A stretch of DNA of 64,000 bases. Source: Zygnema cylindricum. Its lineage: Eukaryota; Streptophyta; Zygnematophyceae; Zygnematales; Zygnemataceae. Positions 11,008-21,620 of the stretch are shown here, piece after piece. The position numbers were made by a program, and so were the translations under genes. The DNA is taken from NCBI GenBank assembly GCA_037447655.1, contig JBBHKE010000395.1:245948-309947 (forward strand), written 5' to 3'. Below the pieces are notes generated by a model. The model had not been told where the DNA came from. It saw only the letters and a list, made by a program, of their open reading frames with translations, and ran no database searches. Each line of letters begins with the position of its first letter. Positions within the stretch are counted from its first letter, which is position 1.

Positions 11008-11461
11008 CTTTTTAAAACACTATCTGCCTTAACTTGTAGTTATAAGGGATCCGAAGATGTTGGCCAAAATTGTTGAAATATCTAGTTTTTCTGTAATTTC
11101 TAGGTCTAAATAGATTAGCAGAAAAATATAAGAAAAAGTGCAGGCAGCCTGCCTCCATCTCTTCTCTCTTGCCCCCATACTTGTTGTAGTCACCGAAGGA
11201 GAGAAAGAGAGTGATGGAGCCATGGCTGCCTCAGCTTTTTAAAACACTATATGCCTTAACTTGTATCTATAAGGGATCTAAAGATGTTGGCCAAAATTGT
11301 TGAAATAAATAGTTTTTTGGTAATTTCTAAGTCTAAATAGATTAGCGAAAAAAGATAAGAAAAAGTGCAGGCAGCCTTCCTCCATCTCTTCTCTCCTACC
11401 CCCATACTTTTTGTAGTCACTGATAGAGAGAGAGTGATGGAGCCATGGCTACCTCATCTCC
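11008..11461. repeat. 227-bp tandem duplication spanning an LTR junction
   Basis: Two head-to-tail copies, 11008-11234 and about 11235-11461. Each starts ctttttaaaacactat, runs through about 60 bp of flank ending gttggccaaaat, then about 165 bp of LTR start (TGTTGAAATA...) to ccatggct. The duplication therefore arose after P1 had inserted. Only the second LTR start continues into a complete LTR. Confidence 0.85.
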
Positions 11462-12295
11462 ATAGGCTGGACTAAAGAGTGACTTAAGTCACTCTCAACA
11501 AAAGGTTGAATTTTGCAGGACTCGAACCTCCGACCGCCAGAGCGCGGCGTAACCGTTAGCTCCAACCAGTCTGTCTTAGAAGTCCGTTAGGATACATAGG
11601 GTTTGATATCTATTTAAACTTGCGTACGGTCCTAAAACTGATTAACTAAAATATGAACGAAGGAATATAAAACTAGTTAAAATTTAGTGCGGACGTCATT
11701 TCACACGAAACAAATGAATCAGACATTTGTTTCGACGGCTAAAATTCAATGTTAGATTTAATCCTACGGCATACATCGCAGTTGAGATCCTGGAATGGTC
11801 ACTTTGGCGTTTATGGACGTGGCATGACATGGCGCCACGTGGAGGGATAACATTTGGTCGTAGGAATTTCGGGGAGCATACGGACGAGTGAAAGGTTGAC
11901 ACGCGTCCACTCAGCGGCCTTGTCGTACACAGGCCGTACAAAAAAGACATCGGCCGTAATAACTTTCTGTACGTTATAGTTATGTGATTGGGTCGTACAT
12001 TAGTGGATACGGGTTGTGAGAGGGATGTAGGACTTAACATTTTTTTAGGCAGTCACCCCTCCCTTGGGAGCTTTGTGTAAATTGGCATCTTGGCCACCTC
12101 ATAACTTATCGGCTGGTTGGCCGTTTTCGGCGATTATTTTTGCTACGGACTCAAGGGAGTCCACGCTACAAAGGGGTGCAATCAAGCTGTCAGTATGCCG
12201 TCTTGGGCGGTAGTGGTTGTGGCTTGAAGTGGGTTAGTTAAAAGTTATCTAGAGGCATTCGAATTTTGTAGTCCAATGGAGGACACAGAATTGCA
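11298..12295 (+). repeat. P1 5' LTR
   Basis: 998 bp from TGTTGAAATA to ...GAATTGCA, directly followed by the PBS. The gag start codon (12276) lies inside it, 20 bp from its end. It carries an antisense tRNA-like sequence (11510-11575) and a GCCACGTGG word common in these LTRs. The first ~165 bp is duplicated upstream with its flank. Confidence 0.85.
11510..11575 (-). repeat. tRNA-like sequence, antisense in LTR
   Basis: On the minus strand a perfect B-box GGTTCGAGTCC (11518-11528) lies about 25 bp after an A-box-like TGGAGCTAACGG (11553-11564). The layout matches tRNA-derived pol III promoters, but acceptor pairing is poor, so it is not a functional tRNA gene. Confidence 0.65.
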
Positions 12296-13390
12296 AGTTA
12301 TGGGCCCACCTTCTAGGGTGCCCACCTTCAATGGATCAAGGTTCATCTATTGAGAAGCCATGATGATGGGGGCTTTGTGCGAAAAAACGATACTGGGGTA
12401 TTGTTAGTGGACAAGTGAAACGTCCACCTCAGGGAACTCCACCAGGGTTTGGTGGAATAAGGTTTGTTGCAGCAACCTCTGCTGCAACAGAGGAGGCAGA
12501 TGATCGAGACAGCAGTGTGTCGAAAAAGGGAAGGAGAAAGACACGCCTCTTACTCCAATTGCTCTTATTACCACGTCACCCGGAGCGGCGACCGTGAAGA
12601 CCGCGAAGAATGACACCCAAACGTGGGAAGACATCAACATGGCTTCCAAAAACTTCATTCTAAGACACCTCACTCAAGCTTTGGCAACCCCCCATCTTCA
12701 CATTTACAATGGGGAGGAGTTGTGGGTGAGTTTGGTGGAAATCTATAGAGCAAGTACTATTCAGGAGCTCTAGATGGCCGAACAAAAGTTGGGAAGTTAT
12801 ACTTAGAAAGGGGGAAAGATGTTAGACTATTGTAATGATCTCTCTTGTTTCTATATTGAGATAGAGAGTGGCGGGTGGACAAGTACAATGAAGATGAAAG
12901 TTAACACTCTCATCATGAGTTACTCGAGGAGTATAAATGCATAGTGTATCGAGTATACGAAATGATTGACAATTCATAGAAGTGGAACAGAGTGGTCCGG
13001 ATGATACTTGTGTAGGAGAATACGATTGAGATTAGGAGGGGGGGGGGGGGAAGAGCATCCAAGCTCTAAATGCAGGAGAAAACGGATGGGGAAAGGATCC
13101 AAAGAAACCATTCTAAGGAGGGAGGGATCAGCCTAGAGGACAAAGGCCCCCAAAGGGCCTTTGTCATTATTGCAAAAAAGGCGGGACACTTTATCGCGGA
13201 TTGTGTCAAGTTGTCAGAGCTGAGGCTCCAAGAGAACCGTGGAGGGGGTTCTTCTGTAGGGAAGAAAAATACACTTATGGTCACAAAAGTGATAAGAGAA
13301 ACCGAGGACGAGTCATCTGAGAAGGATGGGGAGCTTCTTGTTGACAAGAGTCTGGAGGACAAGGAGATCCCTCGGAGATAGAAGTGTGCC
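12276..13390 (+). pseudogene. P1 gag (broken)
   Basis: Starts MEDTELQVMGPPSRVPTF with the ATG inside the LTR and VMGPP encoded by the PBS. A stop follows at about codon 25 and further shifts occur. Recognisable downstream words include the LRHLTQALATPHL segment and, near 13160-13203, a CCHC zinc knuckle (CHYCKKAGHF...C) reached only by changing frame. Gag would form the particle and bind RNA. Runs of G at 13039-13050 and several short indels mark decay. Confidence 0.75.
12296..12310 (+). other. P1 PBS, half tRNA-iMet type
   Basis: AGTTATGGGCCCACC abuts the 5' LTR. Apart from the first base it complements the segment GGUGGGCCCAUAACC in the anticodon stem-loop of plant initiator tRNA-Met, as recalled, rather than the tRNA 3' end. 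It is also read in frame as gag codons (VMGPP). Confidence 0.8.
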
Positions 13391-14236
13391 CTTGGAGCAA
13401 TTCGGGAAGCTCCACAGGGAGGATGGATCATTGACTCAGGTGCATCCATGCATATGTGTCGTGATAAGCATCTCTTCACTAAGCTAAGAAAGATCCCTAC
13501 TGTAGAGATAGAGTATGGGGATGGGAGAGTGGTCACAACAGATTTAGTGGGGTCAGTAGATCTGAAAGTCTTAGTGAAGGGTAAGACTTCTATACTTACT
13601 TTCTCAGTTGTACTCTTCATTCCTCAACTGAGTAAAAATCTTGTCTCTACATCTGTATTAGATGACAAAGAGTTTGATACCTTCACTAGAAAGGGAGTCT
13701 TCACAGCTAAGTATGGGGATAAAGTTTACTTCACGGCAGATAAGGATAGCAGAGGCATATATAGGCTTAATCGAAGTAAAGAAAAGAAGAATGCTTATTA
13801 TGTTGGTGTTCCAAAATTGATGACTTGGCATAAGCGGTTGGGGCATGTACATTTTGATAGGTTGAGGGAAATGAAAAAGCTTGGTGTAGTAGAAGGCATT
13901 CAGTTTGGTTATAATTAAATGGTGGATGATTTTAGTGGATGTGCTCAAGGAAAAGCTCACAGACTTCCTTTTCCCAAAGCCTCCACATATAGGGGGGGAA
14001 AAGGTACTATATCTAGTCCACACAGATATTTGGGGACCTGCAAGAGTACCTTCGGTCGGAGGGAAGAGGTTTATGTTAACAATAATCGATGACTGGTCTA
14101 AAGTCTACTTCTTAAAAAACAAAGTCTTAAACACCAACTAACTTTAAAAAATATAAAGCCTGGAGTGAGGGGAACCCCTATTAAGAGAATAAGGGGTGAT
14201 AATGGGGGAGAATATACCTCTAATCAGTTTGAGGAA
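13391..14236 (+). pseudogene. P1 protease and integrase N-terminal part (broken)
   Basis: Protease active-site words WIIDSGASMHMCRDKHLF at 13426-13480, then frame 13448-13918 with STSVLDDKEF and the HHCC start (WHKRLGHVHFDRL). Frame 13905-14141 has CAQGKAHRLPF, HTDIWGP with the first catalytic Asp, and the FMLTIIDDW core start. RGDNGGEYTSNQFEE follows and is cut at 14236 by M1; it resumes at 23333 with YLRDEGVQ. Confidence 0.8.
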
Positions 14237-14804
14237 TGAAACTCTAAGACCTCCATAAGTCCTCAGAGTAGACAGCTTCTAAGAAGCCTCTAGGATAACC
14301 CTTACCCCTTTGTGTTTCAGCAAAAATAACTGCCACCCTGGCATACAAAAACTCTGACCAACTTCACCCTTGTGAAGACAAGACTCCCCTAAGTTGATAG
14401 AAAAAAGAATCTCTGAATTTGCTCCCCTGAGCAGTTACAGTTAAATGAACTTTTCTACGTATAAATGTTTAAATAATAATCAATCCCTATGTTACGTAAC
14501 ACTACTTCTAGACTTAACAGCTAAGGCTACCGGCTACTGGCTGTTTGTCGGCCGGCAGGTACTAGGATCAAATCCTACCGCGAACACATATCTTTTAGTA
14601 AATTAAACCCCTAACTAAAATATATTTTCGCGTAAACCTCTGGATAGCCTAGGTAGCCATGGCTCTAGCTCCTTTTCCAATTTCTCAGTGACTGCGACAA
14701 GTTTGAGAAGTTGGAGAGAGAAGTTAGAGGTAGACTGTCTCGGCTACTTTCTTATTTCTATTCAGACCTAGAAAATACTTAAAAAAAAACCATTAATTTC
14801 TACA
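14237..14804 (-). repeat. M1 3' LTR
   Basis: 568 bp; minus-strand start TGTAGAAATTAATGG, end ...AGAGTTTCA. Shorter than the related 1-kb LTRs because the middle promoter-like block is reduced. PPT lies at 14805-14814. Confidence 0.9.
14510..14585 (+). repeat. tRNA-like sequence, antisense in M1 3' LTR
   Basis: Plus strand: A-box-like region taacagctaaggc, then cggccggcaggt, then B-box ggatcaaatcc (14565-14575). Same kind as in the 5' LTR (23030-23110). Confidence 0.6.
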
Positions 14805-14817
14805 CTCCCCTTATTTT

Positions 14818-15495
14818 CTAGTCAATCTTTAATTTCAGACCACACTTTTCCCTGCAGAAAATTAGCTTAGGGGAAGGCACAGGTTTGGTCATCATATCTG
14901 CTACCATCTCACTATCTGGTCGGTACTCTAAACTTATTATTTTGTTTTCTACTTTCTCTTTAACAAAGCTGAGTCTAATGTCCATGTGTTTAGCTTTAAA
15001 ATGATGTTTAAGATTGGCAGAAATAGCCATTGCTGCCTGATTATCACAAAAAATTTTCTGCACACCACACTTAAGGTGACCAAGCTCACCAAGCAAAGAC
15101 TTGACCCACATCAATTCTTTTACAGCAGAGCAAGAGGCCATATACTCAGCCTCCATGGTGGACTGAGCAATAACTTTTTGCTGTTTGCTACTCCAACAGC
15201 AAGCCCCATCACCCACATATAATACATATCTAGATGTGCATCTCCTCATCGGAGCATCACCATAACTGGCATCACTCCAAGTAGTGATATCAGTATTCTC
15301 CCCACCCAAATGTAACCATAGATCTCTAGTTCCTATCAAATATCTAAGGACTCTCTTAACTGCCTCCCAATCCTTCTTAGTGGGAGCATTTAGACTTCTA
15401 CTCAGCACTCCTACAGCTGCAGCTAAATCCGGCCGGGTACAATTCATAAAATAGATTAGACTTCCCACTAGTTGCCTGTAAGGAATAGTCTGCAT
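14818..15495 (-). pseudogene. M1 RNase H
   Basis: A continuous 225-codon frame covering the whole copia RNase H: NCTRPDLAAAVGVLSRSL, WSDASYGD, TMEAEYMA, CDNQAAMA and HMDIRLSF (the acidic catalytic set), ending TKPVPSPKL...GLKLK just before the PPT. No internal stop. It is a segment of the pol reading frame separated from RT by a stop near 15496-15501, so called pseudogene although this domain looks intact. Confidence 0.85.
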
Positions 15496-15501
15496 GAACT
15501 T

Positions 15502-16974
15502 CTATTCTTCAAGAGATAATTCCTCGTCTAAGACTATGACTTCTTCTTCCTCACTCCCCTCACTTCCCTTCTTCAACTCCATAGGAGTTGTACAACTATT
15601 AGCTTTATCCATTTGAAATTTTTCAAGCATGTTCCCTATTGCTTCCTTTTGAGTCAATCTTATAATTTTTCTTTTTCGGTCTCTCTCTACTTGAATTCCC
15701 AAAATATATTTTGCTTACCCCATATCGTTCATTTCAAATCTCCCTTTAAGATCAGTTTTCAGTTTATTAATTTTTTCCATTGATTTACTTAAGACAAGCA
15801 AATCATCAACATAAATTGCAATAAATATAAAACCTTCCTCATCTTCGAAAACATAGATTGAGTGACCTGAGCTGATCCGGATATATCCTAGACCGGTAAG
15901 AAACTCATCAAGCTTCTAATTCCACTGTCGAGGCGCCTGTTTCAAACCATAAAGAGATTTAATCAGCCGGCATACCTTACTCTCCTCTCCTTTCTCCACA
16001 AACCCTTCGGGTTGTCGCATGAAGATCTCCTCTTCCAATTCTCCATGCAAAAAGGCTGTCTTGATGTCCATCTTGTGCACTTCCATGTCTTCCGTTGCTG
16101 CCAAGCTGAGAAATATGCGGACGGAGGGAAATCTGACCACCGGGGCAAAGGTTTCCTCGTAGTCAATTCCCTCCTTTTGTGTAAATCCCTTTGCCAATAG
16201 TCGGGCCTTGTAGCGCTCGATTGTGTTATCTGGGTTCAGTTTTAATTTGAAAACCCACTTACAACCGATTGGTTTTCGGTTAGGTGGACAATCCACCAGC
16301 TCCCAAGTATCGGCTGCCATAATTGAGGCCATCTCCTCATTGATGGCTGTCTTCCACCGGTTTCTTTCTGGACAAGTCATCGCCTCTCCATAAGTTTGAG
16401 GTTGATCTTGATGAGATAGTTTAGTTACCTTGTTATTAACCTGTTTTTCTTGTAGTCTTTTGCTACTTCTCCTCCCCCCCTCAAAATCTGAGGCCGAAAG
16501 AGATGGTTCTCGTGGAATCTTTCGAACAAACTTGGCTTCTCCCCTATCCCTTGATTCCGAATCAATTTCCACCACGTCTTCCGCTTCGGGTAGAAATGTC
16601 ACTGGAGTTTCCACATCCGAGTCCTTTTCGGTCTGATTTGTATTTGCAAGAATGTCATCTTCTCTAAAACTCGGATAGTTAGGGAGCTCAAAGTCATCGG
16701 AATTTTCTGACTCAAATCTGATTTTTACTGACTTTGTATATTTGAAGGGATCCACAGACTTTCCCTCATCAATAACTACTAGATGCTTTACTAAGATTAT
16801 ATCTTCTCTTTTTAGATCATAAACTCTATATCCTTTAACATCCTCCTCATATCCTAATAAGTATCCCGATTTTCCTTTAGGATTTAGCTTCCAATTAGAC
16901 CGATCTGTATCTAGACTGAATACTTGACTGCCGAAAACCTTTAAGTAAGATAAGTCTGGTTTCCGGCTGTCCAT
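15502..16974 (-). pseudogene. M1 integrase C-terminal part and RT
   Basis: The 352-codon frame 15916-16974 runs from the integrase C-terminal domain (KVFGSQVFSLDTD, VIDEGKSVDPF) through the charged linker into RT ([62 protein letters not shown]). A stop at 15913-15915 follows; the next segment has the catalytic YVDD (15802-15813), and 15502-15702 has GIQVERDRKRK and LTQKEAIGNMLEKF. About three stops separate these pieces. Confidence 0.88.
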
Positions 16975-18017
16975 CTTTCATAAGGTGTTTGATATTTTAT
17001 AGCTGAAGTAAGAACTCTATTTTTGAGGTAATTTGCACAGTTCATTGCTTCTGCCCAAAACCTTTTTCCTATCTTCTTATCTGACAACATACTTCTAGCA
17101 CTATCACTTAGTGTTCTATTCAACCTTTCAACTACCCCATTCTGTTCCGGGTTTCTTGGAACTGTCTTTTGGTGTTATACCCCATCTTCCCTCACAAAAT
17201 CCTCAAACTGGTTAGAAGTATACTCTCCACCATTGTCACTCCTTATTCTCTTGATTGGAGTTTCATGAAGTCTTTCGCTCCATGCTTTATATTGTCTAAA
17301 ACAATCTTCAGCTTCAGACTTGTTTTTCAAAAAATACACTCGGGAATACCGAGACCAATCATCAGTGATAGTCATCATAAATCTCTTCCCCCTTGGTGAG
17401 GGCACTTTAGCTGGTCCCCAAATATCTGTGTGTACTAGATCTAGAATTTTTTCTCCCTTATAGGTGGTTGTTTTAGGAAAGGGTAATATGTGTGTTTTAC
17501 CTTGAGCACATCCACTACAATCACTTATATTATCATTCTCACTAAACATAATCCCTTCCACCACTCCCATCTTTTTCATCTCTCTTAACTTGTCTAGATT
17601 CACATGCCTAAGCCTCTTATGCCACATCATAATATCATTAACACCAGCGTAATAAAGTTTCTTCTTTTCATTACTTAAAACCAGCCTAAACATCCTATGG
17701 CTTCCTTTCTCAGCAATGAAATATACATCCTCCTCAAAACTAGCAGTAAAGACTCCTTCCCTAGTGCTAGTAAAAAAACCCTTATCATCTAATACGGATG
17801 TAGAGATGAGGTTTTTGTTCTGCTCCGGAATAAACAATACATCGGAGAATGTTACTATGGATGTCTTTCCTTCTCCTAACACTTTCAAATCTACCGATCC
17901 TACAAGAGTAATGGTGACTATCCTTCCATCCCCGTACTCTATCTCTACGGTGGGAATATTTCTTATCTTAGTGAACAGGTGCCTATCCTTACACACGTGC
18001 ATGGAGGCACCTGAATC
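16941..18017 (-). pseudogene. M1 protease end and integrase core
   Basis: Frame 17175-18002 holds MHVCKDRHLFTK (just after the protease DSGA, which is on the other side of TRG1), FIPEQNKNLISTSVLDDKGF, the HHCC zinc domain (WHKRLRHVNLDKL; CSGCAQGK) and two integrase Asp (HTDIWGP; RSDNGGEY). One stop at 17174, then NPEQNGVVERLNRT with the catalytic Glu (17105-17150). All integrase catalytic residues are visible. Confidence 0.88.
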
Positions 18018-18990
18018 TGTTGTTCATAGCTTATTTCAGCCATGGATTACTCACGGAAACACCCACAGACTACCTCAAAAAAAGTTGTGTTTTAAACGAC
18101 ACAGATTACTCCACAATAAACAAAATGATCGCAAACTGCACCAATTTGCAATCTATCATATACACTGTAAACTCTCAAAGTTACAGCCAAATCCACCAAG
18201 GCATCTAGAAGATATAAGCTCCAGAGTTTCCCAAATGTAGCTGACAGCTTCACAAACTAGCCACTTAGACTGTTCACAGAATCTTACACAGATACCGGAA
18301 TACAATGATACTTCACACACATAAAGATTCTATATCATAGAATAACCCCACAAAGTTTCACATGAAAGCACCAATCAGAGTGATCACACCAACAGGTCAA
18401 AGATGCAGAAAACAGTTTGCCATAGCTTTGATTAACTTGACTGCGATACATAAAATAATCTAAGTCCTGCAAGTTATACTCAGAGTACGGAGGCATACCA
18501 GCCGTACCGTATCTACTCTAATAAACTAATTAGTCAAAAGGACAAACCTCTGTTGTACATAATATTTACACCGTACTCTTCGTATGTCAGAAAACCAAGC
18601 TACCACTGAGCAACTACTTAGCTACCACTACCGTACAATCATCATTACCCGAGATCTATCCTAGTCATATTATCCGCAGCTGCGCTAGCTGCGCTGGCTG
18701 CGCTGGCTGCGCTTGTCCGTACGGATCATACAAATAGCCGCAGCTACGTTGACTTAACTTCGTCGCAGTTCCGCAGTACTGGCGGCGCGTATTCCAACAT
18801 TCCGTTTATTTTACATCGGATCGCTTCGCGATCCGCCGTCCATTTGTCATTGCTTGTTCCCACCACTCAATGAGTATTTTACGTAACTTTAATTATCAAT
18901 CCGTTCGCTCCCCCAATCCGTGAATCTATTCAAACCTCCATATTAAATCTAATTAGCAATTACGCACGAAACTGACTTTTCAAAACAACA
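18018..18990 (-). repeat. TRG1 3' LTR
   Basis: 973 bp. Contains the hairpin ggatcgcttcgcgatcc (18816-18832) shared by all LTRs of this type, and a short array of gctgcgctg-like 9-mers at 18680-18716. Confidence 0.9.
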
Positions 18991-19342
18991 CTCCCCCGAA
19001 AATTTAGTTTCGTGCAGCGTGTAATGCTCTGTTGCTACGCTGCGCTAGTTTGACATCGCAGCGCAGTATCAATACAAAGTGTAGCGTGTATTGCTATGCT
19101 GCTACGCTGCGCTAGTTTGACATCGCAGCGTAGTATGAATACAAAGTGCACCGTGTACTGCTCTGCTGCTACGCTGCGCTAGTTCGACATCGCAGCGCAG
19201 TATGAATACAATATGCAGCTTGTACTGCTTTGCTGCTACGCTGCGCTATTTTGACACCGCAGCTCTAGCAGCTGCTTCTTTCACCCTTAACTTCCTCCTC
19301 ATAGCCTCATCTACTGAGAACTAAAGCTTTCAATTTTCAACA
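18991..19342 (-). repeat. Relic of an older LTR start inside TRG1
   Basis: Just inside the current PPT (18991-19000, ctcccccg in plus orientation) lies a block ending ttttcaaca|ctcccctaaagc at 19342/19343. On the element strand this reads as a second PPT (TTTAGGGGAG) followed by a second LTR-type start TGTTGAAAATTG, the start also seen in the divergent LTR at 50420. I infer the LTR start was moved and the old one left behind. Confidence 0.6.
19012..19279. repeat. Four 67-bp tandem repeats forming hairpins
   Basis: Units start at 19012, 19079, 19146 and 19213, the last shortened. Each contains ctacgctgcgctagtttgac and then atcgcagcgcagta, so CTGCGCT pairs with AGCGCAG within the unit. They lie near the 3' end of TRG1, in sequence that would be in its RNA. 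Confidence 0.85.
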
Positions 19343-19621
19343 CTCCCCTAAAGCTTTAGACTGAGTAGTGTATGCAGATATTTCTACCTTAATGGAAATA
19401 CAAACAAAATGAAGAATGGAGAATATTTAGAGATTAAAAATTCTCTATCAACCTCCACTATTAATGATTCAAAAAAAAACGTTAGTTAAAACAACACATC
19501 ACCATTGTTTTGCTGACGTCGCCACGTCCCATTTGTCTTGCTGAAAACCACCACCTTGCAGAATTTGTCCTGTAACAGCTCCCCATAAGTCATAAATGTG
19601 AAATTGACACTTTCACTAACG

Positions 19622-20674
19622 TTATAACACCACTTTTGCCGCTGCGTTGCTGCATTTGTTGCTGACGTCCTTTTTCCTTTCTTCAATAAATTCTTCCATC
19701 TGTAACTCTTTGGTACTCACCAATCTGTTGTCGGGACAAGGGAAAGTCACCAAATCCTTTGCTGTCACCTCCTTCTCCTCATTCCAAACAACATAGAAGG
19801 TCGGTAGGTAAATAAATTTGTCAACACACTGTGTATGTCTTTTGTCATTTGTCGAGTCTTGTCTCTTACTCACGAAGGCACTTGATTCCTTTTTTGTTGG
19901 GGTTCGAACTAGGGTGTTGTCCCATCCATCTCTGAACTTCCCTGTAACACATGCACTTTTATACGATGGGCATACCCTGAAGGTATGTCCTAAATCATTA
20001 CAGTAAAAACAATTCTTTGGCCGATCTCCAACCTCACTATTACCTTTAAATTTCTGAAACTGAGACTTAGATTTCGTTATATTCCTTTCACTTGTTAAGA
20101 CTCTTCTATTAGCCTCTTCATCTAGAATAACTCGTCTAGCTACAGTTACGCTCCAATCATTTTTATCAATTAAAGTCAATCGATCTAGTGCACTCTTATA
20201 TTCTTTAGGTAGACTTCTCATTAACAAGATAGTTTGTTGAGCATCTGTAAAGTTTCCCCCTGCCAAATCATTTTCTGCAAATAATACTTGTAAGTCAATA
20301 CAGTGTTTCTCCATACTACCTCCTACATACTTGTGTTCAACTATTTTGGTAACACTACTAAGCCAATGATATAAAGACGTCTTTCTATACACACATTCTA
20401 AGCTCTTCCATAATTCAGCTGCCTTTTTAAAACTTAGGTATGACATTACCAAATCCTCAGTCAAGGAGTTCTTGATAACCCTTAGACACTCATGATTTTT
20501 CCTTTTCCATTCATTTGATGTTTCGGCCAAGGTACCGTCCACCACATCCATTAGCTCCATCATCTCGAAGTAGCTCACGAGCGCACACTTCGAGTAGTGA
20601 TATTTTGATCCATCAAATATAGGTAGCCATGGGTGTGGGCCCATAACCTGTTGTTCATAGCTTATTTCAGCCAT
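19622..20674 (-). pseudogene. TRG1 gag
   Basis: A 350-codon frame starting in the 5' LTR (ATG at 20674, 26 bp before the LTR end), read through the PBS (EQQVMGPHPWLP). It contains the retrotransposon gag (UBN2-like) region with WKSLECVY, KYVGGSM, AGGNFTDAQQTILLMRSLPKEY and a CCHC zinc knuckle (CFYCNDLGHTFRVC). It is shorter than the TRG2 gag and loses the lysine-rich tail, its 3' part (19486-19686) being shifted in frame. Probably expressed once, now likely damaged. Confidence 0.8.
20634..20648 (-). other. TRG1 PBS
   Basis: Minus-strand GGTTATGGGCCCACA directly follows the 5' LTR; 14 of 15 bases agree with the common form. Confidence 0.8.
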
Positions 20675-21620
20675 GGATTACTCACGGAAACACCCACAGA
20701 CTACCTGAAAAACAGTTGTGTTTCAGACGACACAGATTACTCCACAATAAACAAAATGATCGCAAACTGCACCAATATGCAGTATATCATATACACTGTA
20801 AACTCTCAAAGTTACAGCCAAATCCACCAAGGCATCTAGAAGATATAAGCTCTAGAGTTTCCCAAATGTAGCTGACAGCTTCACAAACTAGCCACTTAGA
20901 CTGTTCACAGAATCTCACAGAGATACTAGAATATAATGATACTTCACACACATAAAGATTCTATATCATAGAATAACCCCACAAAGTTTCACATGAAAGC
21001 ACCAATCAGAGTGATCACACCAACAGGTCAAAGATGCAGAAAACAGTCTGCCATAGCTTTGATTAACTTGACTGCGATACATAAAATAATCTAAGTCCTG
21101 CAAGTTATACTTAGAGTACGGAGGCATACCAGCCGTACCGTATCTACTCTAATAAACTAATTAGTCAAAAGGACAAACCTCTGTTGTACATAATATTTAC
21201 ACCGTACTCTTCGTATGTCAGAAACCAAGCTACCACTGAGCAACTACTTAGCTACCACTACCGTACAATCATCATTACCCGAGATCTATCCTAGTCATAT
21301 TATCCGCAGCTGCGCTAGCTACGCTGGCTGCGCTGGCTGCCCTTGTCCGTACGGATCATACAAATAGCCGCAGCTACGTTGACTTAACTGCGTCGCAGTT
21401 CCGCAGTACTGGCGGCGCCTATTCCAACATTCCGTTTATTTTACATCGGATCGCTTCACGATCCGCCGTCCATTTGTCATTGCTTGTTCCCACCACTCAA
21501 TGAGTATTTTACGTAACTTTAATTATCAATCCGTTCGCTCCCCCAATCCGTGAATCTATTTAAACCTCCATATTAAATCTAATTAGCAATTACGCACGAA
21601 ACTGACTTTTCAAAACAACA
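20649..21620 (-). repeat. TRG1 5' LTR
   Basis: 972 bp, about 98% identical to 18018-18990 by eye, including the ggatcgcttc-cgatcc hairpin (one base changed at 21457). Confidence 0.9.

Larger units (their letters stand above)
18018..21620 (-). mobile_element. TRG1: gag-only LTR retrotransposon in M1 protease
   Basis: A 3603-bp minus-strand element with 972-973-bp LTRs (TGTTGTTTTGAAAAG...GAACAACA), PBS, a single gag frame, tandem hairpin repeats and a PPT, but no protease, integrase or RT. Perfect TSD gaatc (18013-18017 and 21621-21625). It splits M1 exactly at the protease active-site codons (WIVDS|GAS). This matches terminal-repeat elements with gag only (TR-GAG). It must borrow Pol; its gag resembles that of C1, which is the likely helper lineage. 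Confidence 0.9.

Noticed and set aside
13066-13620. A 184-codon minus-strand frame inside P1
   Set aside because: It is the antisense shadow of the P1 gag/protease region, which carries recognisable copia motifs on the plus strand.
19012-19279. CRISPR-like array
   Set aside because: Whole 67-bp units are near-identical, with no unique spacers, and the host is eukaryotic; it is a plain tandem repeat.
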